A DNA stretch of 64,000 nt from Salinilacustrithrix sp003476595 (GTDB taxonomy: Bacteria; Actinomycetota; Acidimicrobiia; Acidimicrobiales; Salinilacustritrichaceae): positions 124,001 through 188,000 of the forward strand of contig CAXAUZ010000002.1 of NCBI GenBank assembly GCA_963972525.1, given 5' to 3'. Below, one piece after another: positions 49,573-57,518 of the stretch; position 1 is the stretch's first letter, and each line of letters opens with the position of its first letter. Below the pieces are notes generated by a model, which saw only the letters and a list, made by a program, of their open reading frames with translations, searched no databases and was not told the origin of the DNA. The translations under genes and the position numbers were made by a program.

Positions 49573-49633
49573 GCATGACGCGCAGGGGGTCGGGGGTTCG
49601 AATCCCTCACGGCCCACTCGGCACGCCCAGGTC
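49573..49633 (+). repeat. attR: 61-bp direct repeat
   Basis: Second copy of the tRNA-Val 3' half; begins in the anticodon stem and ends within the left arm of the host terminator. No complete tRNA here. Confidence 0.95.
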
Positions 49634-49660
49634 GCACGACCTGGGCGTTCTTCGTTCTCC
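49623..49660 (+). terminator. Original host tRNA-Val terminator, now after attR
   Basis: Perfect ACGCCCAGGTC/GACCTGGGCGT stem with GCAC loop, then TCTTCGTTCT. This would have ended tRNA-Val before insertion. Confidence 0.75.
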
Positions 49661-49729
49661 GGCGCGTGCCCCCTTCCGCACCCCGGGCCGCCGTCGTACC
49701 CTGGGCGGCAGGCCGAAGGGGGGACCGAC

Positions 49730-50296
49730 ATGGACATCCACCAGTGCCCGCGCTGCGAGCTGCGCTTCGCCAACACGAGCGAGCTCCGGCACCACTTCGA
49801 GTTCGATCACGCCGCCGACCCGCGCGTGTTCGAGCGGTTCCGGTACCGAGCGGGGCCCTCGGAGGATGCCGCCCGGCGCACGATCCTGCTCGTGGGCAAC
49901 CAGACCCTCGACCGCGACGCCGTCCTCGGGGAGGTCACGAGCCGCGCCGCAGACGGCGCGCGGGTGCTCGTCGTCGTGCCGGCGACCCAGCACGGCCACG
50001 ACGAGGGCGGCGGCGACGACCTCGGGGCTGGGTTGGCCCGGCACCGCCTCGCCGCCACGATCGAGCGGCTCCGGGCCGCCGGCGTCGATGCCGCCGGCGA
50101 GGTGGGCGACGCCGATCCCTACGCCGCCGTGTGCCATGCCCTCGGTGGGCACGACATCGACGAGATCCTGCTGTCGACGCTGCCGCCGTCGTCCTCACGG
50201 TGGCTGAGCGTGGACCTCCCCGGGCGCCTGCGCCGCCACACCAGCCGCCCGGTCACGGTGCTGACGCCCGCGCCGGCGGGGCGGGAAGCGAGCTGA
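49730..50296 (+). CDS. C2H2 zinc finger fused to a USP-like Rossmann domain
   Basis: 188 residues. A classical C2H2 finger spans Cys6, Cys9, His22, His27 (CPRCELRFANTSELRHH). From residue 45 a nucleotide-binding-like alpha/beta domain follows (RRTILLVGNQTLDRDAVLG ... ARVLVVVPATQHG ... IDEILLSTLPPSSSRWLSVDLPGRLRRHTSRPVTVLTP), with the serine-rich turn typical of universal-stress-like and GABA-permease-associated proteins. An unusual fusion. Shine-Dalgarno AAGGGGGGA. Confidence 0.8.
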   Translation: MDIHQCPRCELRFANTSELRHHFEFDHAADPRVFERFRYRAGPSEDAARRTILLVGNQTLDRDAVLGEVTSRAADGARVLVVVPATQHGHDEGGGDDLGAGLARHRLAATIERLRAAGVDAAGEVGDADPYAAVCHALGGHDIDEILLSTLPPSSSRWLSVDLPGRLRRHTSRPVTVLTPAPAGREAS

Positions 50297-50320
50297 ACTG
50301 ACCGGGCGCGCCCCGTCAGG

Positions 50321-50716
50321 TCACTGCGAGGACGCGAGCCGCTCCATGGCGTTGCTGACGAGGCGGCGGGCCTCGTCCGCGACGGGTCGGATCGACTCCG
50401 TGCCGACGATCGTGGCCATCAGGCCGGGGTCCATGGCCTCGACGACGACGTTCCCGCCGATCTGGCGCACCACCACGTTGCAGGGGAGGAGCACACCGAT
50501 CTGGGGTTCGGCATCGAGGGCCTGCCCGGCGAGGCCGGGGTTGCAGGCACCGACGATCACGTAGGGGTCCATCTCCTTGCCGATCTTGTCGGCCAGGGTC
50601 GCCTGCACATCGATCTCGGTGAGCGTGCCGAAGCCCTCCGCAGCGAAGGCCTCCTTGGTCCGGGCGAGCGCCTCGGCGAACGGCACCTCGAGCACAACGG
50701 TCTCTTCGAAGATCAT
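50321..50716 (-). CDS. DUF302 family protein
   Basis: 131 residues beginning MIFEETVVLEVPFAEALARTKEAF, with FGTLTEIDVQATLADKIG and PYVIVGACNPGLAGQALDAEPQIGVLLPCNVVV, matching DUF302. Function unknown; structures show a homodimer with a possible metal or ligand pocket. Start preceded by GAGGAGGAG. Divergent from DUF1876 with a 189-bp gap. Confidence 0.88.
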   Translation of the reverse strand: MIFEETVVLEVPFAEALARTKEAFAAEGFGTLTEIDVQATLADKIGKEMDPYVIVGACNPGLAGQALDAEPQIGVLLPCNVVVRQIGGNVVVEAMDPGLMATIVGTESIRPVADEARRLVSNAMERLASSQ

Positions 50717-50905
50717 GGTCGGACTCCTCCTCGTGGGTGGTGCTGCGACCGTACGGTTTCATCGACGGTGGTGCCCAGGGTCATGGGACACCAGCGTCGC
50801 GGACACGACGGTCGAAGGGCCCTGGCACGAGCGCGACCGGAGGCGCACGCTCGTCGTGGCGGGTCGGATCCCGCCTCCGGGAACCACGTAACGAGGAGCG
50901 CAGCC

Positions 50906-51172
50906 ATGACATCGCATCCGGTGTGGAGGATCGAGATCACGTTCACCGAGGACGACAGCACGACGCGAGCCGATGCCCTGCTCGACATCGCCGGCGACCA
51001 CCACCACGGGTGGGGTCGGAGCCGTCGGAACCCCACAGACCAAGACGTGCCGATCATCGGTGAGGAGGTGGCTGCCGCCCGAGCGCTGATCCGCCTGGCC
51101 CACCAGCTGCTCGGCGCCGCCGCGAACGACATCGAGGAGATCGAGCACCACCCGGTGCAGGTCCACGCCTGA
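50906..51172 (+). CDS. DUF1876 family protein
   Basis: 88 residues, dsRBD-like alpha/beta fold: WRIEITFTEDDSTTRADALL, EVAAARALIRLAHQLL and the EIEHHPVQVH tail characteristic of the family. Small actinobacterial stress-linked protein, not characterised. Shine-Dalgarno ACGAGGAG. Confidence 0.85.
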   Translation: MTSHPVWRIEITFTEDDSTTRADALLDIAGDHHHGWGRSRRNPTDQDVPIIGEEVAAARALIRLAHQLLGAAANDIEEIEHHPVQVHA

Positions 51173-51225
51173 CCCCGGCTCCCTCGCGGGTCGACCTCGC
51201 CGCCGTCGGTCAACATGGTGGGGCC

Positions 51226-52500
51226 ATGACGACCAGCCCTGCCGCGTCCGCCTCCGCCGTCCTCGACCACATCGAGCCCGGGACCCACGTCATCGTCCCG
51301 CTGGCCAACGGTGAGCCGGTGTCGCTCCTCGATGCGCTCCAGGAGCACGCCGACGGCCTCGACCGCGTGACCGTGCACCAGATGCACGGCCTCTACGACC
51401 GGCCGTTCCTCCACGGCGCGAACCGCGGCCGCCTCGACTACCGCGCCTACTTCCTGTCGCACGTGACCCGGAAGGCGTTCCACGAGGGCGGCTGCGACCT
51501 CGTGCCGTGCCACTTCTCCGAGGTCCCCCAGCTGCTCGAGGGCCTGACCGGACCCAAGATCGTGCTGGCCGCAGCGTCGCCCATCGACCGCCACGGGTGC
51601 TTCTCGCTGGGGACCAACGCGGACTACGTGGCCGCGTTCATCGGTCGGGTGCCGTTCTTCCTCGAGGCGAACGCCCAGATGCCGCGCACGTTCGGGCGCA
51701 ACCAGCTGCACGTCTCGCAGGTGGCCGGGTGGGTCGAGGTCGATCGCCCGCTCATCGAGGTGCCGCCACCGGACATCAACGACCTCGACGACCGCATCGC
51801 TGCGCAGGTGGCCGAGCGCATGCCCGACGGCGCCACCGTGCAGGTCGGGATCGGGTCCATCCCCAACGCCATCCTCGGCCGCCTCGGTGACCACCGCGAC
51901 CTCGGGCTGCACACCGAGCTGCTGAGCGACGGGGTGATCCCCCTCGTGGAGTCCGGCGTGCTGAACGGCACCCGCAAGCGCCGGCGGCCCACGAAGCTGG
52001 TCGCCACGTTCGCGCTCGGGACGCGTGGCCTGTACGATTTCATGGACGAGAACACGATCGTGGACATGCTCCCGGTGGACTGGGTGAACGATCCCCGCGT
52101 CATCGGCCAGGACGACTGCTTCGTGTCGGTGAACGCCACCACCGAGATCGACTTCCTGGGCCAGGCGGCCTCGGAGACGATCGGGGGCCGGTACTACAGC
52201 GGCTCCGGCGGCCAGACCGACTTCGCCCGGGGCGCGCAGTACTCGCGCAACGGTCAGGGCTTCATCGTGCTGCACTCGACGACCAACGACGGCACGAAGT
52301 CCCGGATCTCGGCCCAGCTGCCGCCCGGCTCGGTCGTCACCACGCTGAAGAACACCATCGACAACGTCGTCACCGAGTGGGGTGTGGCCGAGCTCCGGGG
52401 CCGATCGCTGCGGGAGCGGGCCGCCGCCCTCATCCGGGTCGCCCACCCCGACTTCCGCGACCAGCTCAGCCGAGAGGCGCGCGAGCTGGGCTACCTGTAG
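51226..52500 (+). CDS. Acetyl-CoA hydrolase/transferase family protein
   Basis: 424 residues, a two-domain CoA-transferase of the 4-hydroxybutyrate/acetate CoA-transferase type. Conserved GIGSIPNAILGRLGDH, LGLHTELLSDG and the catalytic-glutamate-containing VNATTEIDFLGQAASETIGGRYYSGSGGQTDF are present. Moves CoA between acyl groups. ATG 51226. Convergent with the flavin monooxygenase. Confidence 0.88.
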   Translation: MTTSPAASASAVLDHIEPGTHVIVPLANGEPVSLLDALQEHADGLDRVTVHQMHGLYDRPFLHGANRGRLDYRAYFLSHVTRKAFHEGGCDLVPCHFSEVPQLLEGLTGPKIVLAAASPIDRHGCFSLGTNADYVAAFIGRVPFFLEANAQMPRTFGRNQLHVSQVAGWVEVDRPLIEVPPPDINDLDDRIAAQVAERMPDGATVQVGIGSIPNAILGRLGDHRDLGLHTELLSDGVIPLVESGVLNGTRKRRRPTKLVATFALGTRGLYDFMDENTIVDMLPVDWVNDPRVIGQDDCFVSVNATTEIDFLGQAASETIGGRYYSGSGGQTDFARGAQYSRNGQGFIVLHSTTNDGTKSRISAQLPPGSVVTTLKNTIDNVVTEWGVAELRGRSLRERAAALIRVAHPDFRDQLSREARELGYL

Positions 52501-52510
52501 CGCACCTCGC

Positions 52511-53668
52511 TCAGAGGGTGGACGTGTCGGAGTCGAGTCCGAAGGCGAGCCGGCCGGCCAGCTCGTAGGTCCGCTCGGCGGCCATGGCGTGCTGGGACAC
52601 CACGTTGGCGTCGCGGAACAGGCGCTCCAGCGGGCAGCGCTGGTAGACGGCCTCCCCGCCGGCGGCCCGGTGCAGGCGGCTGACGACGTCGGCGCAGCGC
52701 TGGGTGGCATCGGTGGTGGCCAGCCGCACCCGCCGGCGCTGCTCGATGCTGGGCTCGTCGCCGGCCTCGGCCGTGGCCCAGGCGTCCGCGTAGGCGTCGA
52801 GGAGGAACAGCCGGGCGCTGGCGATGGTGGCTTCGGCCTTGGCCACGTCGGCCTGGGCGCTCGGCCGCTCGGACAGGGTGCGGCCCGAGCCCTGCGGCAC
52901 CTTGCCGAGGGCCTGGGTCGTGAACTCCTCCAGCGCCCGCTCGGCGACGCCGATGGCCGTGCACCCGATGCCGCCGGCGAGCAGCGAGAAGAGCGAGAAG
53001 CGGTACAGGGCACCGTCGACCTGCGGGGTGGCTCGGGTGAGCTCCACCCAGCGGCCCTCGGGCACGAACGCGTCGGTGACCTCGTAGTCGGTGGATCCCG
53101 AACCGCGCACGCCGAGCACGTGCCAGGTGTCGTGGAACGTGACGTCGTCGCGGTCCAGGAGCACGAACGGGGCGAGCAGACCGTCCTCGCGCGGTGCGAC
53201 CGCTCCGTCGTCGTCGACCAGCAGCACCCCGCCACCGATGATCGTGCAGTGCTGGGTGCCCGACCCCCACTGCCAGCGGCCCGTCACCCGGAGCCCGCCC
53301 TCGACAGCGCGGGCCCGGCCCACGGGCGCGGCGAAGCCCCCGGCGATCGCGCCGTCGGGCCGGAACAGCTCCTCGGCCCAGCGGGGCTCGAGGAGCCCGG
53401 CGGTGAGGGCGGTGGTGTTGGCGATGAAGGAGCACCACGCCACCGCCGTGTCGTGGCGGGCGAGCTCCATGAACGTCTCGAGGCCCTCGAGCAGCGAGAT
53501 CTCCGCGCCGCCGTACTCCTCCGGGACCCAGAACCGGAAGAAGCCCTCCTCGGCCAGACCGTCGACGAGGTCGGGCGGCAGGCGGCGGAGCGAGTCGATC
53601 TCCTCGCTGCGGTCGCGCAGCTCGGGCCCGAGCGCGGCGGCGCGCTCCGTGAACGTGTGCTCGCCCAT
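52511..53668 (-). CDS. Acyl-CoA dehydrogenase-fold flavin monooxygenase (HsaA/HpaB type)
   Basis: 385 residues. N-terminal acyl-CoA dehydrogenase-like domain (LPPDLVDGLAEEGFFRFWVPEEYGGA) and a C-terminal helical domain with RLHRAAGGEAVYQRCPLERLFRDANVVSQH, typical of group D flavin monooxygenases that use a separate reductase. No catalytic base as in true dehydrogenases. Substrate unknown (phenol- or sterol-ring-like in relatives). Shine-Dalgarno GGAGGGACG. A cupin gene lies immediately upstream. Confidence 0.85.
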   Translation of the reverse strand: MGEHTFTERAAALGPELRDRSEEIDSLRRLPPDLVDGLAEEGFFRFWVPEEYGGAEISLLEGLETFMELARHDTAVAWCSFIANTTALTAGLLEPRWAEELFRPDGAIAGGFAAPVGRARAVEGGLRVTGRWQWGSGTQHCTIIGGGVLLVDDDGAVAPREDGLLAPFVLLDRDDVTFHDTWHVLGVRGSGSTDYEVTDAFVPEGRWVELTRATPQVDGALYRFSLFSLLAGGIGCTAIGVAERALEEFTTQALGKVPQGSGRTLSERPSAQADVAKAEATIASARLFLLDAYADAWATAEAGDEPSIEQRRRVRLATTDATQRCADVVSRLHRAAGGEAVYQRCPLERLFRDANVVSQHAMAAERTYELAGRLAFGLDSDTSTL

Positions 53669-53684
53669 CGCCCGTCCCTCCGGC

Positions 53685-54080
53685 CTAGTGGTCGTGCTCG
53701 GCGGCGTCGGCCTCGGCCTTGGTCTGGTGCACGGTGCCCTCGGGGTGCTCCGGCGGCGTGTAGATCGAGTACAGGCGCAGCGGCTCGGTGCCGGTGTTGA
53801 CCACGTTGTGCCACGTGCCGCCCGGGATGATCGCAGCCCAGTCGTCCTCGATGTCGCGGACCTCGGAGAGGTCGTCCTTCGACGATCCCATCTGCACCTG
53901 ACCCGAGCCCTGCTCGATGCGGATGAACTGGTCGAGGTCGTCGTGCTTCTCGACGCCGATCTCCTCGCCGGGCTGGATGCACATCACCGTCATCTGCAGG
54001 TGGGCGCCCGTGAACAGCACGGTGCGGAACGTGTCGTTGTCGAGCGTGGCCTTCTCGATGTCATCGACCCAACCGGTCAC
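53685..54080 (-). CDS. Cupin-domain protein
   Basis: 131 residues, single cupin barrel: GEEIGVEKHDDLDQFIRIEQGSGQVQM with metal-binding His and Glu, second motif IPGGTWHNVVNTGTEPLRLYSIYTPPEHP. GTG start with GAGGAGGACCC. Small cupins serve as isomerases or metal-binding proteins; the coupling to the monooxygenase (16-bp gap) suggests a shared pathway. Confidence 0.85.
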   Translation of the reverse strand: MTGWVDDIEKATLDNDTFRTVLFTGAHLQMTVMCIQPGEEIGVEKHDDLDQFIRIEQGSGQVQMGSSKDDLSEVRDIEDDWAAIIPGGTWHNVVNTGTEPLRLYSIYTPPEHPEGTVHQTKAEADAAEHDH

Positions 54081-54199
54081 GGGTCCTCCTCGGGTTGCCT
54101 GGTCTGGATGGTGCCACTCTGCCCGATGGCGGGACCGATGACGACCCGCCGAGCACGTGGGTAGGGTCCGCCCACCGAACCGTCCAGGGGGAAGAAGCC

Positions 54200-55735
54200 A
54201 TGCGAGTCCCGCTCACCGTCCGAGACCACATCGACCGTGCCGAGCTCGTCTACGGCGACCGGATCGCGTTCGTGGACGAACCCGACCAGCCGGCGCAGTC
54301 GTGGGGCTCGGTCACGTACCGGGAGATGGCCGCCCGCGCCCGCTCGATGGCCGTCGCCTTCGACCAGATGGGGGTGAAGCACGGCGAGCGGGTCGCCATC
54401 GTCAGCCACAACTCGGCCCGCCTCCTCACCGCCTTCTTCGGGGTGAGCGCCTACGGCCGCGTCCTCGTGCCGATCAACTTCCGCCTCAACCGCGAGGAGA
54501 TCGCCTACATCGTCGAGCACTCCGGGGCATCGGTGCTGCTGATCGATCCGGCGCTGGCCGACGACCTCGCCGGCGTGGAGGCCGAGCACACGATGGTGCT
54601 GGGCGCCGACACCGACCAGCAGTTGTTCCGGGCCGTCGGCGAACCCATCCCGTGGGAGCCCGACGAGGACGCCACCGCCACCATCAACTACACGAGCGGC
54701 ACCACGGCCCGGCCCAAGGGCGTGCAGCTGACGCACCGCAGCCTGTGGCTGAACGCCGCCACGTTCGGCTGGCACATGGGGGTCAGCGACCGGGACGTGT
54801 ACCTGCACACCCTGCCGATGTTCCACTGCAACGGCTGGGGCATGGTCTACGCGGTCACGGGGATGGGCGGCCGCCACATCGTGCTGCGCCAGATCGACGG
54901 CCCGGAGATCCTGCGCCGCATCGACGACCACGGCGTGACGCTGCTGTGCGGGGCGCCTGCCGTTGGCTCCATCGTGCTCGACGCCGCCGGCTCCCTCGGC
55001 GACGACGTGCCGGGCCGTGGCACCACCCGGTGGGTCATGGCCGGCGCCCCGCCGCCCACCGCGACCATCGAGGCGGTCGAGCGCGACCTCGGCTGGGAGT
55101 TCGTGCAGATCTACGGCCTCACCGAGACCTCGCCGCTGCTCACGATCAACCGCGGCCGCGCCGAGTACGACGACCTCGAGCCCACCGAGCGCGCCCAGAA
55201 GCTGTCCCGTGCCGGCGCCCCGGCCATCGGCGTGCAGCTCTCGACCAGCGAGTCGGGCGAGGTGCTGGCCCGGTCCAACGTGGTGCTCGAGGGCTACTGG
55301 GAGCAGCCCGACGCCAGCGCCGCCGCCCTCGAGGGCGGGTGGTTCCACACCGGCGACGGCGGGTTCCTCGACGACGACCACTACCTGCACATCTCGGATC
55401 GCAAGAAGGACGTGATCATCTCCGGCGGCGAGAACGTGTCCTCGATCGAGGTCGAGGACTGCCTGTTCTCCCATCCGGACGTGGCCGAGGTCGCGGTCAT
55501 CGGTGTCCCCGACGAGAAGTGGGGCGAGATGGTCAAGGCCCTGGTCGTGCTCGCGCCGGGCGCCACCGCCGACGAAGCCACCCTCATCGAGCACTGCCGT
55601 TCGAAGCTGGCCCACTACAAGTGCCCCAAGAGCATCGACTTCCGCGACGAGCTGGCCCGCACCGCCACCGGCAAGCTCCAGAAGTTCAAGCTGCGGGCCC
55701 CGTACTGGGAGGGCCAGGAGCGCCAGGTGAACTAG
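54200..55735 (+). CDS. Acyl-CoA synthetase (AMP-forming)
   Basis: 511 residues of the ANL superfamily. P-loop YTSGTTARPKGVQLTH, YGLTETSP, GWFHTGDGGFLDDDHYLHISDRKKDVII with hinge, and the catalytic lysine in TATGKLQKFKLR. It activates a carboxylic acid of medium or long chain as the CoA thioester. Shine-Dalgarno GGGGGAAG 5-10 nt before the ATG. Confidence 0.93.
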   Translation: MRVPLTVRDHIDRAELVYGDRIAFVDEPDQPAQSWGSVTYREMAARARSMAVAFDQMGVKHGERVAIVSHNSARLLTAFFGVSAYGRVLVPINFRLNREEIAYIVEHSGASVLLIDPALADDLAGVEAEHTMVLGADTDQQLFRAVGEPIPWEPDEDATATINYTSGTTARPKGVQLTHRSLWLNAATFGWHMGVSDRDVYLHTLPMFHCNGWGMVYAVTGMGGRHIVLRQIDGPEILRRIDDHGVTLLCGAPAVGSIVLDAAGSLGDDVPGRGTTRWVMAGAPPPTATIEAVERDLGWEFVQIYGLTETSPLLTINRGRAEYDDLEPTERAQKLSRAGAPAIGVQLSTSESGEVLARSNVVLEGYWEQPDASAAALEGGWFHTGDGGFLDDDHYLHISDRKKDVIISGGENVSSIEVEDCLFSHPDVAEVAVIGVPDEKWGEMVKALVVLAPGATADEATLIEHCRSKLAHYKCPKSIDFRDELARTATGKLQKFKLRAPYWEGQERQVN

Positions 55736-55755
55736 GAGCCGGACGGGCCGCTTCC

Positions 55756-55761
55756 TACGAT
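55756..55761 (+). promoter_or_regulatory. -10 element, leaderless copC
   Basis: TACGAT, 6 nt before the GTG at 55768. Confidence 0.45.
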
Positions 55762-55767
55762 GCGCAG

Positions 55768-56244
55768 GTGCGCACCCGGCGACCCCTGCTGCTCCTGGCG
55801 CTGCTCGCCGCGCTCGTCGCCCTGGCCGTCCCGGCGACCGCCCACACCCAGATCCAGCGGGCGACCCCCGGCCCGGGCGAGTCCGTCGGCGGCGAGGTGG
55901 ACTCCGTCGTGCTCGACTTCCTGGACCCGGTGGTGCCCACACCGGAGATCACCGTCAGCGGACCCGACGGGGCACCGGTGGCCGGGTTGCAGCCGGTCGA
56001 GATGCTCGCCGACGACGTGGCCGTCGCCCGCTTCGACCCGCTGACCGAGGCGGGCGAGTACCAGGTCGACTACACGTTCCTGGCCCTCGACGGGGACCAG
56101 CAGGTCAGCGCCCACACGTTCACGTTCGAGCCCGACGACGGCCTCGATCTCGCGGTGCGTCCGCTCCTCGCCTGGCTGGTCGGCGGTGTGCTGCTCGTGC
56201 TGCTGGTCGCCGCCGTGCTCGGCCGGCGTCGTTCCGCCCCTTGA
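55768..56244 (+). CDS. CopC-domain protein with C-terminal membrane anchor
   Basis: 158 residues. Signal peptide ending PATAHT, then a CopC beta-barrel: the N-terminal His of TAHTQIQRATP, SVVLDFLDPVVP, and DYTFLALDGDQQVSAHTFTFE, with a C-terminal helix (LAWLVGGVLLVLLVAAVLG). Periplasmic copper-binding type; here membrane-anchored. Followed by a CopD-like gene. Confidence 0.85.
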   Translation: MRTRRPLLLLALLAALVALAVPATAHTQIQRATPGPGESVGGEVDSVVLDFLDPVVPTPEITVSGPDGAPVAGLQPVEMLADDVAVARFDPLTEAGEYQVDYTFLALDGDQQVSAHTFTFEPDDGLDLAVRPLLAWLVGGVLLVLLVAAVLGRRRSAP

Positions 56245-56269
56245 GCATCAGTCCGTCAGACTCACCGGC

Positions 56270-56677
56270 GTGCTGCCGATCACCCTCGACACCGTCCGGA
56301 TCTTCGTCCACGTGCTCGCCGCGACCATCTGGGTGGGTGGTCAGCTGACCCTGGCCGGCCTGCTGCCCGGCCTGCGGGCTCTCGGCCCGGACGCGCCCCG
56401 CACGATCGCCCGGCGGTTCAACCGCATCGCCTGGCCCGCCTTCGGCGTGCTGCTGGTGACGGGGGTGTGGAACCTGTTCGAGGTCAGCTTCGGGGACCGG
56501 GACACGGCCTGGCAGGTGACCCTGTTCGTGAAGCTGGTGATCGTGGCGCTGTCCGGTGTGTCGGCGGCGACGCATGCGATGTCCGCGAGCAGGGCGGTGC
56601 TCGCCATCGGCGGCGCGGTGGCCGGGTTGTCGAGCCTCGCCGCCCTGTTCCTCGGGGTGCAGCTCGCCTTCGGGTGA
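56270..56677 (+). CDS. CopD-like membrane protein
   Basis: 135 residues, four hydrophobic segments; ITLDTVRIFVHVLAATIWVGGQLTLAGLLP carries the conserved His and Trp-Gly pattern of CopD/DUF2269-type proteins. Start at GTG 56270 because no earlier in-frame ATG/GTG/TTG exists. Gap to copC is 25 bp. Likely copper import or membrane partner. Confidence 0.78.
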   Translation: MLPITLDTVRIFVHVLAATIWVGGQLTLAGLLPGLRALGPDAPRTIARRFNRIAWPAFGVLLVTGVWNLFEVSFGDRDTAWQVTLFVKLVIVALSGVSAATHAMSASRAVLAIGGAVAGLSSLAALFLGVQLAFG

Positions 56678-56782
56678 GGGGGTCGGAGGCCCGAACGCCA
56701 GGCCACGCAAGGAGCATCCGCGCCCTGCCGGGTGAGGTTGGCCAGACTGCGCCTCCGACATCACACCCCTCCAGGAGGAAAA

Positions 56783-57088
56783 ATGAACAAGAGCGAGCTC
56801 ATCGAGCAGGTCGCCAAGCAGGCAGGCGTCGACAAGAAGACCGCCGGCGACGTGCTGAAGGGCTTCGAGGAGGTCGTGCTCGCGGTGACGAAGGCCGGCA
56901 AGGAGGAGATCTCCTGGACCGGGTTCCTGAAGTTCTCCCAGGGCAAGCGCAAGGCCGGCACCGCTCGCAACCCCCAGACGGGCGAGAGCATCAAGACCAA
57001 GGCCAAGAAGATCCCCAAGGTCACCCTCGGCGCCACCTTCAAGAAGGTCGTGAACGGCGAGTCGCCCGCACCCAAGCTGGCGAAGTGA
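56783..57088 (+). CDS. HU-family DNA-binding protein
   Basis: 101 residues. MNKSELIEQVAKQAGVDKKTAGDVLKGFEEVV, FLKFSQGKRKAGTARNPQTGESI arm and PKVTLGATFKKVVN. Single HU-type nucleoid protein without the long Lys/Ala tail of mycobacterial HupB. Strong Shine-Dalgarno CAGGAGGAAAA. Followed by two tandem hairpins. Confidence 0.95.
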   Translation: MNKSELIEQVAKQAGVDKKTAGDVLKGFEEVVLAVTKAGKEEISWTGFLKFSQGKRKAGTARNPQTGESIKTKAKKIPKVTLGATFKKVVNGESPAPKLAK

Positions 57089-57091
57089 GCC

Positions 57092-57153
57092 GGGCCGGTC
57101 GCTGACCGGTCCCTGCATCGAACACGTCTTCGGGCCGGCCGCTGGCCGGCCCG
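57092..57153 (+). terminator. Tandem hairpin terminators after HU gene
   Basis: Two near-identical hairpins: GGGCCGGTC/GACCGGTCC (57092-57112) and CGGGCCGGCC-GCT-GGCCGGCCCG (57131-57153), both with a GCT loop. Confidence 0.7.
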
Positions 57154-57215
57154 AGCCGCGCCCGGGGTGCCGCGCTGCGGACTGGCCCGCCCGGTGCCCC
57201 GTCGGTGACGATGGG

Positions 57216-57509
57216 GTGGTGCGCCGCCTCCTCGCCACCCTCGCCCTCGTCAGCGTGCTCGCCCTCGGCGCGCTCGCCGGCGCCGCGGTGCCGGCTGCGG
57301 CCCAGGCCGACGAGCAGGTGACGACCACGGTCCCCCAGGGCGGCGACATCATCCCGCAGCCGAACTCCGGCTCCGAGCCCGAGGACGCGGGCGACCGCGG
57401 CGGGGCCCTCCAGACGGCGCTGTTCATCGGCCTCGTCGGCGCCATCGTCGTGGCCGGGGCGGTCATCGTCCGCCAGAGCCGGGCGGCGCGCGCCGAGCGG
57501 GGGTTCTGA
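57216..57509 (+). CDS. Small exported single-TM protein, 97 aa
   Basis: Signal peptide (LATLALVSVLALGALAGAAVPAAAQA), short Thr/Pro/Glu-rich stalk and a C-terminal helix (ALFIGLVGAIVVAGAVIVRQS). Starts at one of two adjacent GTG codons (57216/57219). Unknown. Very similar in plan to the Thr-rich protein at 27.8 kb. Confidence 0.65.
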   Translation: MVRRLLATLALVSVLALGALAGAAVPAAAQADEQVTTTVPQGGDIIPQPNSGSEPEDAGDRGGALQTALFIGLVGAIVVAGAVIVRQSRAARAERGF

Positions 57510-57518
57510 GCGGCCCGC

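Larger units (their letters stand above)
42866..49633. mobile_element. Integrative element in tRNA-Val with tyrosine integrase (6.7 kb)
   Basis: Bounded by perfect 61-bp direct repeats (42866-42926 and 49573-49633) derived from tRNA-Val. Between them are a tyrosine integrase, an excisionase-like HTH protein, an ECF sigma/anti-sigma pair, several unrecognised genes and repeat-rich noncoding DNA. No transfer, capsid or replication initiator gene is visible, so it may be a cryptic or mobilisable element. Genes at its right side look less GC-biased at codon third positions than the backbone. Confidence 0.9.
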
